DNA from: Agelaius tricolor
Taxonomy: Eukaryota; Chordata; Aves; Passeriformes; Icteridae
DNA: 64,000 bases
NCBI GenBank assembly: GCA_023055355.1
Contig: JALJCS010000016.1
Coordinates: forward strand, 1,240,001 to 1,304,000
Reading direction: 5' to 3'
A model generated the notes under the pieces. The model was not told the origin of the DNA and ran no database searches. It saw only the letters and a list, made by a program, of their open reading frames with translations. Below are positions 1 through 11,100 of the stretch, piece after piece; position 1 is the stretch's first letter, and the number at the start of each line of letters is the position of its first letter. A program made the position numbers and the translations under genes.

Positions 1-545
1 ACGTGAGTGCACATCCCAGGTGTGAGGGTGTGACACACGTGTGCACATCCCAGGTGTGAGGGTGTGACACACGTGTGCACATCCCAAATGTGTGTGCATG
101 TCTGGCACGTGTGAACATGCCAAACATGTGTGAATGTCCCACAGACACCTGTGTGCACGTCCCAAACCTGAGTCTGTGTGTGTGTGAGACACACATGTGC
201 ACACCCCAAGCACGTGTGGATGTCCCAGACACGTGTGTGAATGTCCCCTACACCCACAGATGCCTGTCCCACAGGTGTGTGCACACCCCAGATGTGTGAT
301 CAGACACACGTGTGCACCCCCACACATCTGTGCACATCCCAAACACACACACACACGTCCCAGGTGTGTGCACATCCCACAGACACGTGTCACATCCCAA
401 AACCATGCACACCCCAGACACACGCGTGCACACCCCAGACACACGCGTGCACACATCCCACAGCTGTGTCTGCACATCCCCAGACAGATGTGCACATCCC
501 AGGCACATCTGCACACCCCAGCTCTGTGAAACCCCCCCAGCTGTG
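1..545. repeat. CACGTGTGCACATCCCA-type degenerate minisatellite
   Basis: The stretch is built of imperfect repeats of CACACGTGTGCACATCCCAG and variants. It contains about seven CACGTG palindromes (for example near 36, 71, 106, 211, 232, 309 and 383). No gene is supported; open frames here follow from the repeat. Confidence 0.85.
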
Positions 546-639
546 CGCACACCCTGCTCCGAGGACAATCCCACCTGCAACTCCAGGGATCACAGCAGGA
601 GCACGGCCCAGGCCTCTGCTGCAGGGCTGGAGACCACAG

Positions 640-782
640 AGCTGCAGTTTGGGAGTTGGGAATTTGGAAGTTTGGAAGTTGGGGAGTTTGGGAAGTTGGG
701 AGTTCGGCAATTTAGGAGTTTGGGGATTTGGGAATTTAGGAGTTTGGGGATTTGGGAATTTAGGAGTTTGGGGATTTGGGAG
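640..782. repeat. GGAATTTAGGAGTTTGGGGATTTG tandem array
   Basis: Short G/T-rich units (GGAAGTTTG, then a 25-bp GGAATTTAGGAGTTTGGGGATTTGG form) repeat in tandem. The last three units are nearly identical. The region is intergenic, downstream of PIAS1. Confidence 0.85.
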
Positions 783-1254
783 TGACTCTGGCAGGGAATG
801 GGGAGAGGCAGACTGAGGCTGTGGCACAAGGCTCACGTGTGCTTGCAGGCACAGAGGAATTCCAGCCTCGGGAATGCTCCCAGGCCATGGATCCTGCAGG
901 GCCCCTGTCCCTCCACAGCAGGATCACAGGGAATGGGGAATGCTCCTGTCCAAGCTGCCATTCCCAAAGTGCCAAATCCTGGGATACCATCACCATCACC
1001 ATCACCACCACATTCCATTTCCCACGGGATTCACAGGGTTTTGATCCCGCTGCTCTTGGGGTCGCCCTTCACAGACTCCATGGAAAAGTGGGAAAGGAGC
1101 TGTGAGCAATCCCAAATTCCTGCTGGATCCTCCAGGAGCTGGGACCCACAGGCTCCAGGCAAACCACGGCACTCACACCCCCAATTCCAGAGAAATCCTC
1201 CAGCTTATCCACGAAAAATCTTCTCCTAAACTGGGATAAGAGATATTCCTAGCA

Positions 1255-2240
1255 GAGGTTGAATCACTTCAAAATCAGACTGTTTCAAAAATAAGTCTTT
1301 CCCATTTTCTATCCTTTTATTTCTTTTTTTTTTCTTTTTTTAACTGACATTTAATAAATTATAAAATCGGTGTATGGTGAAATAGAATATATCAGCCAGA
1401 TATGTATGAAATACACATGCATGGGAAAAAACTATTGAACTCACCTGGAACTCACACACACGGATCTATAAATACATATATACACACACATATACATATA
1501 AACACCAACAGTTTCCTTTTTCCAAAATTCAAGTCAACTATTTAGTGGCAGAGGGATGCTGTAAAAACACTAAAAACAATTTTTGATGCCACATCATGTG
1601 AACCTTTCAAATAACCATACGACTGATCAGACAGCAATACCTAATGCTACTTGGATTAAAGATTTTTTTCTTTTTTTTCTTGTATTTTTTTAAATTTTTT
1701 CCTGTTTTTTTTTTCCTTTTTTTTTAAATCAATGCAAGATTTATAGTTATGTTTTTTTGAGACGACTTCATAGGCAAAAGGTGGCCCTTGTCAATGCTTG
1801 AAGCAACTATTTGCAATCAACAGTTTTTTTGGACATGAAAAAGTTCAGACAAGAATCTGCTAATTTTAGTATTCCTTAACTCTCTTTTTCCTGATAAACT
1901 CAATACCTGCACTTTCAACCAGTTATAAAAATATTTTTCACACCAGAGGAAATATTTACTCTCTCTGACATGGACTTTGGGACACAAGAGAATCACTTCC
2001 TTCCCTCCCCCTTTCTCTGACTTTAAAGAATCTCCTGAAAAAAATCTGCATTCCAGCTATTTACACATTCCACTCCTTAAGAAGAACGGATCAGCCCAAA
2101 TGACCAAAAAAAAAAAAAAAAAAAAATTTTTTTTTCCTATGTCATGCACAACTTAAGAACAATGAGAAAAGAAACCAGGAATTAAATATGGCTGAAAAAA
2201 AAAATCTGAGGAATCCAAAGAACTCCGAGGAAAAAGTGAA
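1255..2240 (-). other. AT-rich island, possible distal 3' UTR of PIAS1
   Basis: About 1 kb of mostly unique AT-rich sequence with homopolymer runs lies between GC-rich repeats. It contains AATAAA (1317-1322) and ATTAAA (1350-1355) on the minus strand. This composition is typical of a vertebrate 3' UTR and unlike its surroundings. If it is PIAS1 UTR, the 12/15-bp minisatellite and a CR1 fragment lie inside the transcript. It could also belong to a neighbouring gene. Confidence 0.3.
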
Positions 2241-2394
2241 TTTTGGAGGCCACTACCCCTAAAAGAGCAGGATGGGGAGGAAGAGTTTGGGTTTTCCTGG
2301 TGGGTTTGGGGCTCAGGCTGGCACTGAGCAGGGAATGTCCAGGGGGGAGCACTCAGCTCTGAGCATGCAGGGGGTGCTGGGGCACAGCCTCACC

Positions 2395-3415
2395 TGCAGC
2401 GCTGAAACCTGCGCTGAACCCTGCACTGAACCCTGCACTGCTGAATCCTGCAGTGCTGGAACCTGTGCTGCTGAAACCTGCGCTGAAACCTGTGCTGAAA
2501 CCTGTGCTGAAACCTGCACTGCTGAAACCTGCACTGCTGAATCCTGCACTGCTGAATCCTGCACTGCTGAATCCTGCAGTGATGAACCCTGCAGTGATGA
2601 AACCTGCGCTGAAACCTGTGGTGCTGAAACCTGCGGTGCTGAGCCCTGCAGTGCTGAACCCTGCACTGCTGAATCCTGCAGTGATGAAACCTGCACTGCT
2701 GAATCCTGCACTGCTGAACCCTGCACTGCTGAACCCTGCACTGCTGAATCCTGCAGTGATGAAACCTGCACTGCTGAACCCTGCACTGCTGAAACCTGCA
2801 CTGCTGAATCCTGCACTGCTGAACCCTGCACTGCTGAACCCTGCACTGCTGAATCCTGCACTGCTGAATCCTGCACTGCTGAACCCTGCACTGCTGAACC
2901 CTGCACTGCTGAATCCTGCAGTGATGAAACCTGCAGTGATGAATCCTGCAGTGATGAAACCTGCACTGCTGAATCCTGCAGTGATGAAACCTGCACTGCT
3001 GAATCCTGCAGCACTGAAACCTGCGCTGAAACCTGCGCTGAAACCTGCGCTGAAACCTGCACTGCTGAATCCTGCAGTGATGAAACCTGCACTGCTGAAT
3101 CCTGTGCTGAGCCCTGCAGTGCTGAACCCTGCAGTGCTGAATCCTGCACTGCTGAAACCTGCAGTGATGAAACCTGCGCTGAACCCTGTGCTGAGCCCTG
3201 CAGTGCTGAACCCTGCACTGAAACCTGCAGTGCTGAACCCTGCACTGAAACCTGTGGTGCTGAAACCTGCAATGCTGAGCCCTGCACTGCTGAAACCTGT
3301 GCTGAACCCTGCACTGCTGAACCCTGCACTGCTGAACCCTGCAATGCTGAACCCTGCAATGCTGAACCCCACAGTGCTGAGCCCTGCAATGCTGAACCCT
3401 GCACTGAACCCTGCC
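2395..3415. repeat. 1-kb minisatellite of 12- and 15-bp units
   Basis: Roughly 70 units of GCTGAAMCCTGC and ACTGCTGAAYCCTGC alternate. Both unit lengths are multiples of three and contain no stops, so long frames stay open on both strands, giving Cys/Glu-rich or Ala/Gly/Phe-rich repeats. Composition, degeneracy and the absence of gene context argue for a non-coding array. It lies 1.4 kb downstream of the PIAS1 stop. Confidence 0.93.
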
Positions 3416-3828
3416 AGGCCAGGCCCAGCTGCAGGGGGCTTAGGCTGAGTCTGAACACAGCAGCTCCACCCACACAGGCTCAGGGAACAGCTGAAGTTGT
3501 CTGAGCAGGACTGAAGCTCTGAGGAGCAAAACCCTCCAGCCCGAGTGAGGCGGTGTTGGTCGGGGGCTTTGCCCCATGAAAATGGAGCATCTCGTGCCAC
3601 AGGTCACTACTCCTCAGCTGGGAGCTGGGGCTCCACGCCACAAAAATGGAACATCTCAACCAAATCAGATTCATTTCTCAATGAATTCCTCAACAAGTCA
3701 CTCCTCAGCTGGGGTCTGATGTTGATTTGGGGCTCCACTGCACAGAAATGGAACACCTTGTCCCACAGGTCATTGCTCAGCTGGGATCTGATGGGGTCAA
3801 GCCCTCAGGAGTAACTGAAGCCCAGAAA

Positions 3829-4085
3829 TGTGGAATATTCTGAGTTGGGAGGGACCCAAGAGGATCAAAGTCCTTGCACAGGGCATCTCAAAGTCCCACC
3901 CTGTGCATCCCTGGGAGCTTTGTCCCAGCATTCCTGGAGCTCTGGCAGCCTTGGGAATGTCAGCATTCCCTGGGGAGCCCGGGCAGTGCCCCACACCCTC
4001 TGGAGGTGGAATTTTCCCTGAAATCCAACCTAAACCTCCCAAGTCAGCTTTGTGTGGCTCCCTGGATGAATTTGCAACATTCCTG
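3829..4085 (-). mobile_element. CR1 LINE 3' fragment
   Basis: The order AATATTCTGAGTTGGGAGG, then GGACCCAAGAGGATCAAAGTC, a CACCCTGTGCATCCC segment, and ATCCAACCTAAACCTCCC at the end fits the reverse complement of avian CR1 3' regions as I know them. It is diverged and truncated. Confidence 0.75.
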
Positions 4086-4439
4086 ACTAAAGCAAGGAAT
4101 TCAGAAGGAGAATTTGCTTGAGTAGAGGGGACACGGAACCAGAAATGCCAAAAAAAATTCAAAAAAACAACCCCACTCCTGAAAGGCTCTGGGCTGCAGA
4201 CAGAGCAGGGCCTGCTCTGCTGCCAGAATTATAAAATCTGCACTAAATATGGGATGGGGGAATTAGATTCCACCAGCCAAGGGAAATTCTCCAAGAGGAG
4301 AAAAAACCCCTCTCCCCAAGCTTGAACTTTAGAAGCTCAGCTCCTCTCCTGTTTCTGTAACTGTGGAGAAAATAATGCCATTGGTGTCCAAACTATAGGG
4401 GGGAAAAAAGAAAAGGAAAGAAACTCACATGACAAATGC

Positions 4440-4808
4440 ACAGGTGTAAAATCTTCAGCATCCATAAAAATGAACTGAAGCTCCTTGTTTTTCTTAATTT
4501 TTTTTTCTCTTTTGTCTTTTTTTTTTTCATATTTTTACCAGCGAGGCCATCTTAGGTTTATATACAAAAGTAAAACTGAAAATAGACTTTTTTTTTTTTG
4601 TTCTCTGTACACATAAATTTTTTTTTCCCCTTTTTTAAAAAAAGGAAAAAAAAAAACCACCTTGTCTTAACTTTTTTTTTTTTTTTCTCTCCGAACAGAA
4701 AGGAAAACCGAGCACGAAGATTTCCTCTGTCCCCAAAACCCACCCCAAATCCCACCCCGCCAAAACCCCCTCCTCCCAAAAAAAAAAAAAAAAAAAAATA
4801 GAAATAAA
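4440..4808 (-). other. PIAS1: PIAS1 proximal 3' UTR
   Basis: Sequence directly after the stop is T/A-rich on the minus strand. It includes A-runs on the plus strand at about 4779-4798 and a TATAAA-type variant polyadenylation signal at 4557-4562. The next canonical AATAAA on the minus strand that I see is far away at 1317-1322. The true 3' end is therefore uncertain: a short UTR using the variant signal, or a long one reaching the AT-rich island near 1.3 kb. Confidence 0.55.
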
Positions 4809-5105
4809 TCAGTCCAAGGAGATAATATCTGGTATGATACCAAAGATTGAGGCCGTGTCCGTGCTGCTCCTGCTGGGCACGGGGTGCCCGTGGTTGTCCC
4901 GCAGGCTGTTGGAGGAGACCAGGCTGCTGTTGCTGCCGCTGCTGCTGCCATTGGTGGCCGGCAGGGAGCTGCTGCCCCCCGCGTTCAGCTGATCCAGGAA
5001 CATCTGGGACGAGGTGTAGGGGAAAAAGCGGGAGTGCAAAAGTTCCTGATCGTCCGAGGCCGAGACGGCGGCGGCGGCGGCGGCGAGGAGGGAGGTGTTG
5101 TAATG
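4809..5105 (-). CDS. PIAS1: PIAS1 coding exon 14 (residues 554-651 and stop)
   Basis: The 297-nt terminal coding exon encodes HYNTSLL, six alanines from a pure GCC run, [20 protein letters not shown] and the Ser-rich tail ending [13 protein letters not shown] then TGA. Compared with the human tail I recall, there are two extra residues (AS in VSASDD) and one Ser fewer in HSRFF. With the one-residue loss in exon 11 the total stays at 651. The acceptor is CTCTCCCCCCAG. A 27-unit tandem array begins about a dozen bases upstream of it. Confidence 0.96.
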   Translation of the reverse strand, partial: HYNTSLLAAAAAAVSASDDQELLHSRFFPYTSSQMFLDQLNAGGSSSLPATNGSSSGSNSSLVSSNSLRDNHGHPVPSRSSTDTASIFGIIPDIISLD

Positions 5106-8100
5106 CTGGGGGGAGAGAAAGGGTTAAAACGCGGGTTTTGCAGCAGGGAATAAAGGGGTTAAAATTCAGGTTTTGCAGCAGGGAATAAAGGGGTTAAAAT
5201 TCAGGTTTTGCAGCAGGGAATAAAGGGGTTAAAACTCAGGTTTTGCAGAAGGGAATAAAGGGGTTAAAATTCAGGTTTTGCAGAAGGGAATAAAGGGGTT
5301 AAAACAGGTTTTGCAGCAGGGAATAAAGGGGTGAAAACTCAGGTTTTGCAGCAGGAAATAAAGGGGTTAAAATTCAGGTTTTGCAGAAGGGAATCAAGGG
5401 GTTAAAACTCAGGTTTTGCGGCAGGGAATAAAGGGGTTAAACCTCAGGTTTTGCAGCAGGAAATAAAGGGGTTAAAATTCAGGTTTTGCAGCAGGGAATA
5501 AAGGGGTTAAAATTCAGGTTTTGCAGCAGGGAATAAAGGGGTTAAAATTCAGGTTTTGCAGCAGGGAATAAAGGGGTTAAAATTCAGGTTTTGCAGAAGG
5601 GAATAAAGGGGTTAAAACAGGTTTTGCAGCAGGGAATAAAGGGGTGAAAACTCAGGTTTTGCAGCAGGAAATAAAGGGGTTAAAATTCAGGTTTTGCAGA
5701 AGGGAATCAAGGGGTTAAAACTCAGGTTTTGCGGCAGGGAATAAAGGGGTTAAACCTCAGGTTTTGCAGCAGGAAATAAAGGGGTTAAAATTCAGGTTTT
5801 GCAGAAGGGAATAAAGGGGTTAAAACTCAGGTTTTGCAGAAGGGAATAAAGGGGTTAAAATTCAGGTTTTGCGGCAGGGAATAAAGGGGTTAAACCTCAG
5901 GTTTTGCAGCAGGGAATAAAGGGGTTAAAATTCGGGTTTTGCAGCAGGAAATAAAGGGGTTAAAATTCAGGTTTTGCAGCAGGGAAAAAAGGGGTTAAAA
6001 CTCAGGTTTTGCAGCAGGAAATCAAGGGGTTAAAACTCAGGTTTTGCAGCAGGAAATCAAGGGGTTTTGTCAAGGGGAGGTTTTGGCAGTTCTGGGTTTC
6101 ACAGCAGCTCGGGCAGTGGGATGTGAAATGGATTTTTAGTTCTGTGGTTCCCCCAGTTTTGAAGCCGAAAGGAGTTGGGGGATGTTGGGGTTACAAATGT
6201 GGTTTGTAAACCCAAACCCCACAGACCAGCGGAGAGGGAATGGGATCAGAGAGCTCAAAGCAGGAAAGGGGCAAGCAGGAATGGGATTGGAGAACCTCAA
6301 CCAGGAAAAGGGCAAGCAGGAATGGGATCAGAGAGCCCAAACCAGGAAAAAGGGCAAGCAGGAATGGGGTCACAGCACCCAAACCAGGAAAAAGGGCAAG
6401 CAGCAGCACTTTGGGGCTTTTTTTTTTTGTTTAGCTGTTTAAAAAATTCCTTGGGGGTGAAACTCCCCCAAATTCATTTTGCCAGCCCCAGAAGTGAGGG
6501 CGAGCCCAGCAGAGAGGTGGAGCTGTGCTGATCCCTGCTGGCAGCAAGGCACAATCCTGGGAAATGCATTTAGGGCCAGCTCGGTGCCACGGGGTGGAGC
6601 AGGGGCTGGCCCAGGTTCTCCTCTCTGCTGCAGCCCCACAGGGTAGGAGCTGGAGCAGCCAAAAATCCCATTTCAACACAACCTCCCTGAGGGGGAGCTC
6701 TGCCCTCAGTGCTCCTTCCCACCGTGACTGAACATCCAGGCTGTCCCAGCCTTGCTCCCAAAGATTTCTCCACAACCAGAGCAGCATTCCTTGGATCAGA
6801 ATCATTCTCAGATCTTGGATATTCAGCCAGATTTCCTGGCCCAAATTCCCAGTGCAGGCTCTGCTCTCCATGAGGATATCCAAGTGTCCCTCAGCTTTTA
6901 GGGCAATTTTAGTGCAATTTCCCTCCTTGGGAGGGCAGAAAGGGCAGGGAGACATCCCAGCACCCTTTTTTTGGAGGAGAAGGGATCAAGCTGCACCTTC
7001 ATTCCACAATGAAGTGGCTGCTGAGTTTAAAATTTTAAAACTGTCCAAATATTTATTTTTGCTGTGCCTCATCCCACACCTGTGTTCAGATAATGCTGCT
7101 GCTGCTTCCCACACAGCAAATCCTGCTTGGAAAAGTGTTTGCCGCAGGATTTGGTTCTCCCTGACTTACCTGATTGTCACCTGACAGGAAAGGGAAGAAA
7201 TCTAAACCTGTCAAGAGACAAAAAACAAAATTCAGCTTCTCAAAACAGCCCCTGTCCATTTTTTCACCACTTATTTTGAAATAAACCAGCCAAACACTGA
7301 TGGCACTCCAAATTCTCTTTGTTACCAGAGATATTAACCTCATTTTTTTAATTTTATAATTAAATGTGTGCCTGGAGAGCTGTGCAGGTGCAGCCAGAAC
7401 TCACCTTGCAGGTCATAAGGCATGGGTGTCATGTGGAATGGATGCCTGTAGTCCTGGATGAGTGATGTGTTGATGTAGCTGGTGTCCACAGCAGGAAGGC
7501 TTGGGGTTCTTGACACGGGAGAAGCTTGGTGGGGTAAATTTAAAATGCTGGAAGGGGAAAAAAAGGCTTGTTAAAAGCATAAAATACACTCTGGGTTTAT
7601 TGCTGTCCCATCAGGGGACGCTTGTTTGCTTATTTTCAATTTGAACTTCAATTCAAAGCACATTCCGAACTTCCTGGAGGATGTGCAGCCACTCCAAAGC
7701 TGCATCACACATTCCCCAAGGTTCACAGAATTCCAGCAGGAACATCCCTTCAGCCCAGCACGGCTGGAATTTGGGAAAGTTCATTCCCAATCAGCAGGAA
7801 CTGGAAATGGGTGTTGGAATCTCTGGAAATGTGTTACAGGTGTTTTCCACAAGGACAAGACAATCCTGAAGGAACACTGAATCCAAAACCCCACAGGGAC
7901 CTGTGTGACCCCACAGCACTGGCACCCTCCAAGGTGATTCCAGCTGGAAAAGGCCTGCAGGGGTCGGAGTGGTCCCTGAGTGATTCCCACTGTGAGCAGG
8001 AACACTTCCCAGAGGATCCCTGGCTTCCATCCCAGAGTATTTATGCAAACCAGGAGCTATTTCCAGCCTGGCTGCTCAGGTGTGCCCAGGTGCTTGGGGC

Positions 8101-11100
8101 ACTCCCCATTCCCACAGCCCTGCTCCTCCCTGGCTGCTGCTTCCACATTTCCCAATGGGAGAAAAACATTCCCAGATCTGCATCATTTTACACTCATTTT
8201 TTCAAATACAGCTGAAATATTCTGGGTTGCACACTCAAATTTAAGATTCCATTTGCACCAATTCACAAACAGCTGAAATATTTTATTATGCTGCACACTT
8301 AAAACTGTGATTCCCCTTGCACAGTTCATAAACACAACTGAAATATTTCATGGTGCTCCACACTCAAAGCTGTGATTTCTCTTTGCACAATTTCACAAAC
8401 ACAACTAAAACATTTTATTGTGTTCCACACTCAAAGCTCTGATTCCCTTTCCACAAATTCACAAACACAACAGAAATATTTCATTGTGTTCCACACTTAA
8501 ATCTTTGATTCCCTGTGCACCATTTCACAAACACAACAGAAATATTTATGTTGCAGACTTAAATCTTGACTCCCTGTGCATCGTTTCAAAAACACAACAG
8601 AAATATTTGTGTTGCACACTCAGAGCTGTGATTCCCGCTGCACAAATTCACAAACACAACTGAAACATTTCATGGTGCTCCACACTCAAAGCTGAGATTT
8701 CCCTTTGCACCAATTCACAAACACAACATAAATATTTATGTTGCACACTTAAATCTTTGATTCCCTGTGCACCACTTCACAAACACAATTGAAATATTTG
8801 TGTTGCACACTTAAAGTTTTGATTCCCCTTTGCACCAATTCACAAACGCAATAGAAATATTTCATTTCACTCAAAGCTGTGATCCCAACCTGAGCAAACC
8901 CAGAGCTACCAAATGAGGCTCTAACCCAATCCCAGAAGTTTCTAGAGCCGATTTTTTTCTGGAATCTCTGAGTGCCCCCTGCAGGGCTGTGTGCTCACCC
9001 CTTGTTGTTCATGGGGGATGCTGGGGATATGGAGGGACAGCTCCTCTTGGCTGAGGGCTCCTCCTCCTCCTCATCTGAGGAGCTGTCGATGGTCAGGTCG
9101 ATCACTTCCACCTTCTTGTTCTTGTTGGATTGTTGGTGAGAGGACACCTGGTGCTCCAAGGAGGAGCTGATGCATCCTGCACAGAACCAACAATTGGTTA
9201 TAGCCACAGCTCGTTAAAAAGCTCCAAATTAAAATTAAAAATAATCACAGAACGCTGGTAACTTTAAACACCGCCAGCCCCAGACAGGTGTGACCCAATT
9301 AACTGAACAGAAATGAATGAAGCTATAAATACATGTTTAAAAATGAGCATTTTGGGAGGTCCCAGCCTTGGCTCACCATCCACGCCGTTGTAGGATGCTG
9401 TCACCTCCTGCACTTCCTTCTTGGACCTCATGGGAGCCCAGGACCCATCCTCCTTGAACTGGATTTCATCACAATCTGTACAGAACTTCAGGATCTCCAT
9501 GAACAACCTGTCCATAAAAATATTTCATATCAGTCCTAGAAAAGAGCTTTTTTTCCCTTTATTAGTCAGTGTAAGTCTGAAGTTGTGGTGAAGCTTTTAC
9601 TGTTCTGCTCTTCTTTCAGTGCCTCCTTGATAGAAAGGAATCACTGACAAAAACTCAAGCATTACCTAAAATAAAAATCTGCAGAAATGAAGATTTTTAT
9701 TTAAAAGCACTGAGAATGGAATCCTGCAGAGCTCGTGACACAGAACTCTCTATTTCCCAAAACAAAGGAATTCTGTGAACCAGAGTGGATAAAAAATCCT
9801 GACAAAACTTAACTGAGGAAACCTCTCTTCAATCTGAGGATTTAAGGACTTGTGAAACTTCCTAGCAAATGCTGAGCATGAGAATCTCAATTTGCAAGCC
9901 TCTTCTCCCACAGGCATGTCCTAAAATTTTAGGATCCTGGCAGCACATCACTGCCAGTGGGAATTCCAGCTTCTGACCAGGCCCATTCATGTGGTTCTGC
10001 AGGGAAGAGCTTGGCTTTAATTAGAGCTTGGTTTAATTAGCTCCCTCTTTTCCAGATTGGAGCATTTTCCACCAATAATTTTCTCTTTGGGATGCTCCAG
10101 TTAGATCAGACCCAACATCTGCACCTGGCAGCACCTGGGGAAATAGGAAAATGTGGGGTTTGCATTATTCCTGCTTTTTGGCTTTGCTGTTTTAGGCAGA
10201 AACCTCAAGCAGGAGCCCCCAAGCTCTTTGATCCAAGGCAGATTTATCCCTGGAAATCTGGGGATGCAGGAGTCCAGAACAGCCTGAATGTCTCTGGCAA
10301 GGCTCTAGAGGGATCCTGAGTGACCTCATCCTTCCCTGGCAGAATAAAACACACCTTTCCTGAGAGACTCATCGTTGGTCAGGTGTTTTTTTAAGATTTT
10401 GGTGTTTCTTGGGGGTTTTCAGCTTTGCTTTTGGGGTTTTTGTGGGTGTGTTTCATCCATTTTTGGGCTTTGCTTTTATAGTGAGAGTATTCTCAGAAAC
10501 TTCTTAACCTGTCCTCTCCCTTTTTTAAAAAAAAAGAAAAATTTCTCTCTTAAAGAAATTAAAATGCAACCCCAGAAATGCACACTTGGCCCAGCCTGAG
10601 GTGAGATTTGTTTATTTTTTTCGTGTTTTGCAGGCAGGCAGAGCCAGGGAATCAATCTGTGTGTCACTTTCTATAGATAGCAACTCCCCGAGTGTGAAAT
10701 TGTACACGGAATTGTGCAGGCACTCAGAGGGGTGGCAGCATTGATTTGCTCTGTCTGTTATCAGCCCTGCCAGATTTGTACAGCTGCTCCATTAAAAGGA
10801 AATACAACATGAGCTGTTTGCACCTAGGAAAGCTCAGGAATTCACTGAGAATTGCTCTCATTATTATCAAGTTGAGTTTGAAGGGGCAGAATCCTTGAGA
10901 AGGAGCTGCTCAGGAAGTCCTGACCAGCAGCAGGGAAATGCAGCACGGGGAGCTGCAAACAGGAGGGAAACCCACTTGGTTCCAGACAGGACCATCCCAC
11001 TTGGGCTCTGATTTCAGCTTTACTCACCCATCAATGATGAGATGCTCGTAAGGAGCTTTCTTGTCACACACAGGGCACACCCAGGTGGGCTTTTTCTCGT

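Noticed and set aside
2272..3504. Open frame of 410 codons (plus) with overlapping frames of 386-415 codons (minus)
   Set aside because: All come from one 12/15-bp minisatellite that lacks stops; the peptides are pure repeat and resemble no protein family.
5118..6070. CRISPR-like regular array
   Set aside because: Units are contiguous with no unique spacers, and the setting is a vertebrate intron; it is a minisatellite.
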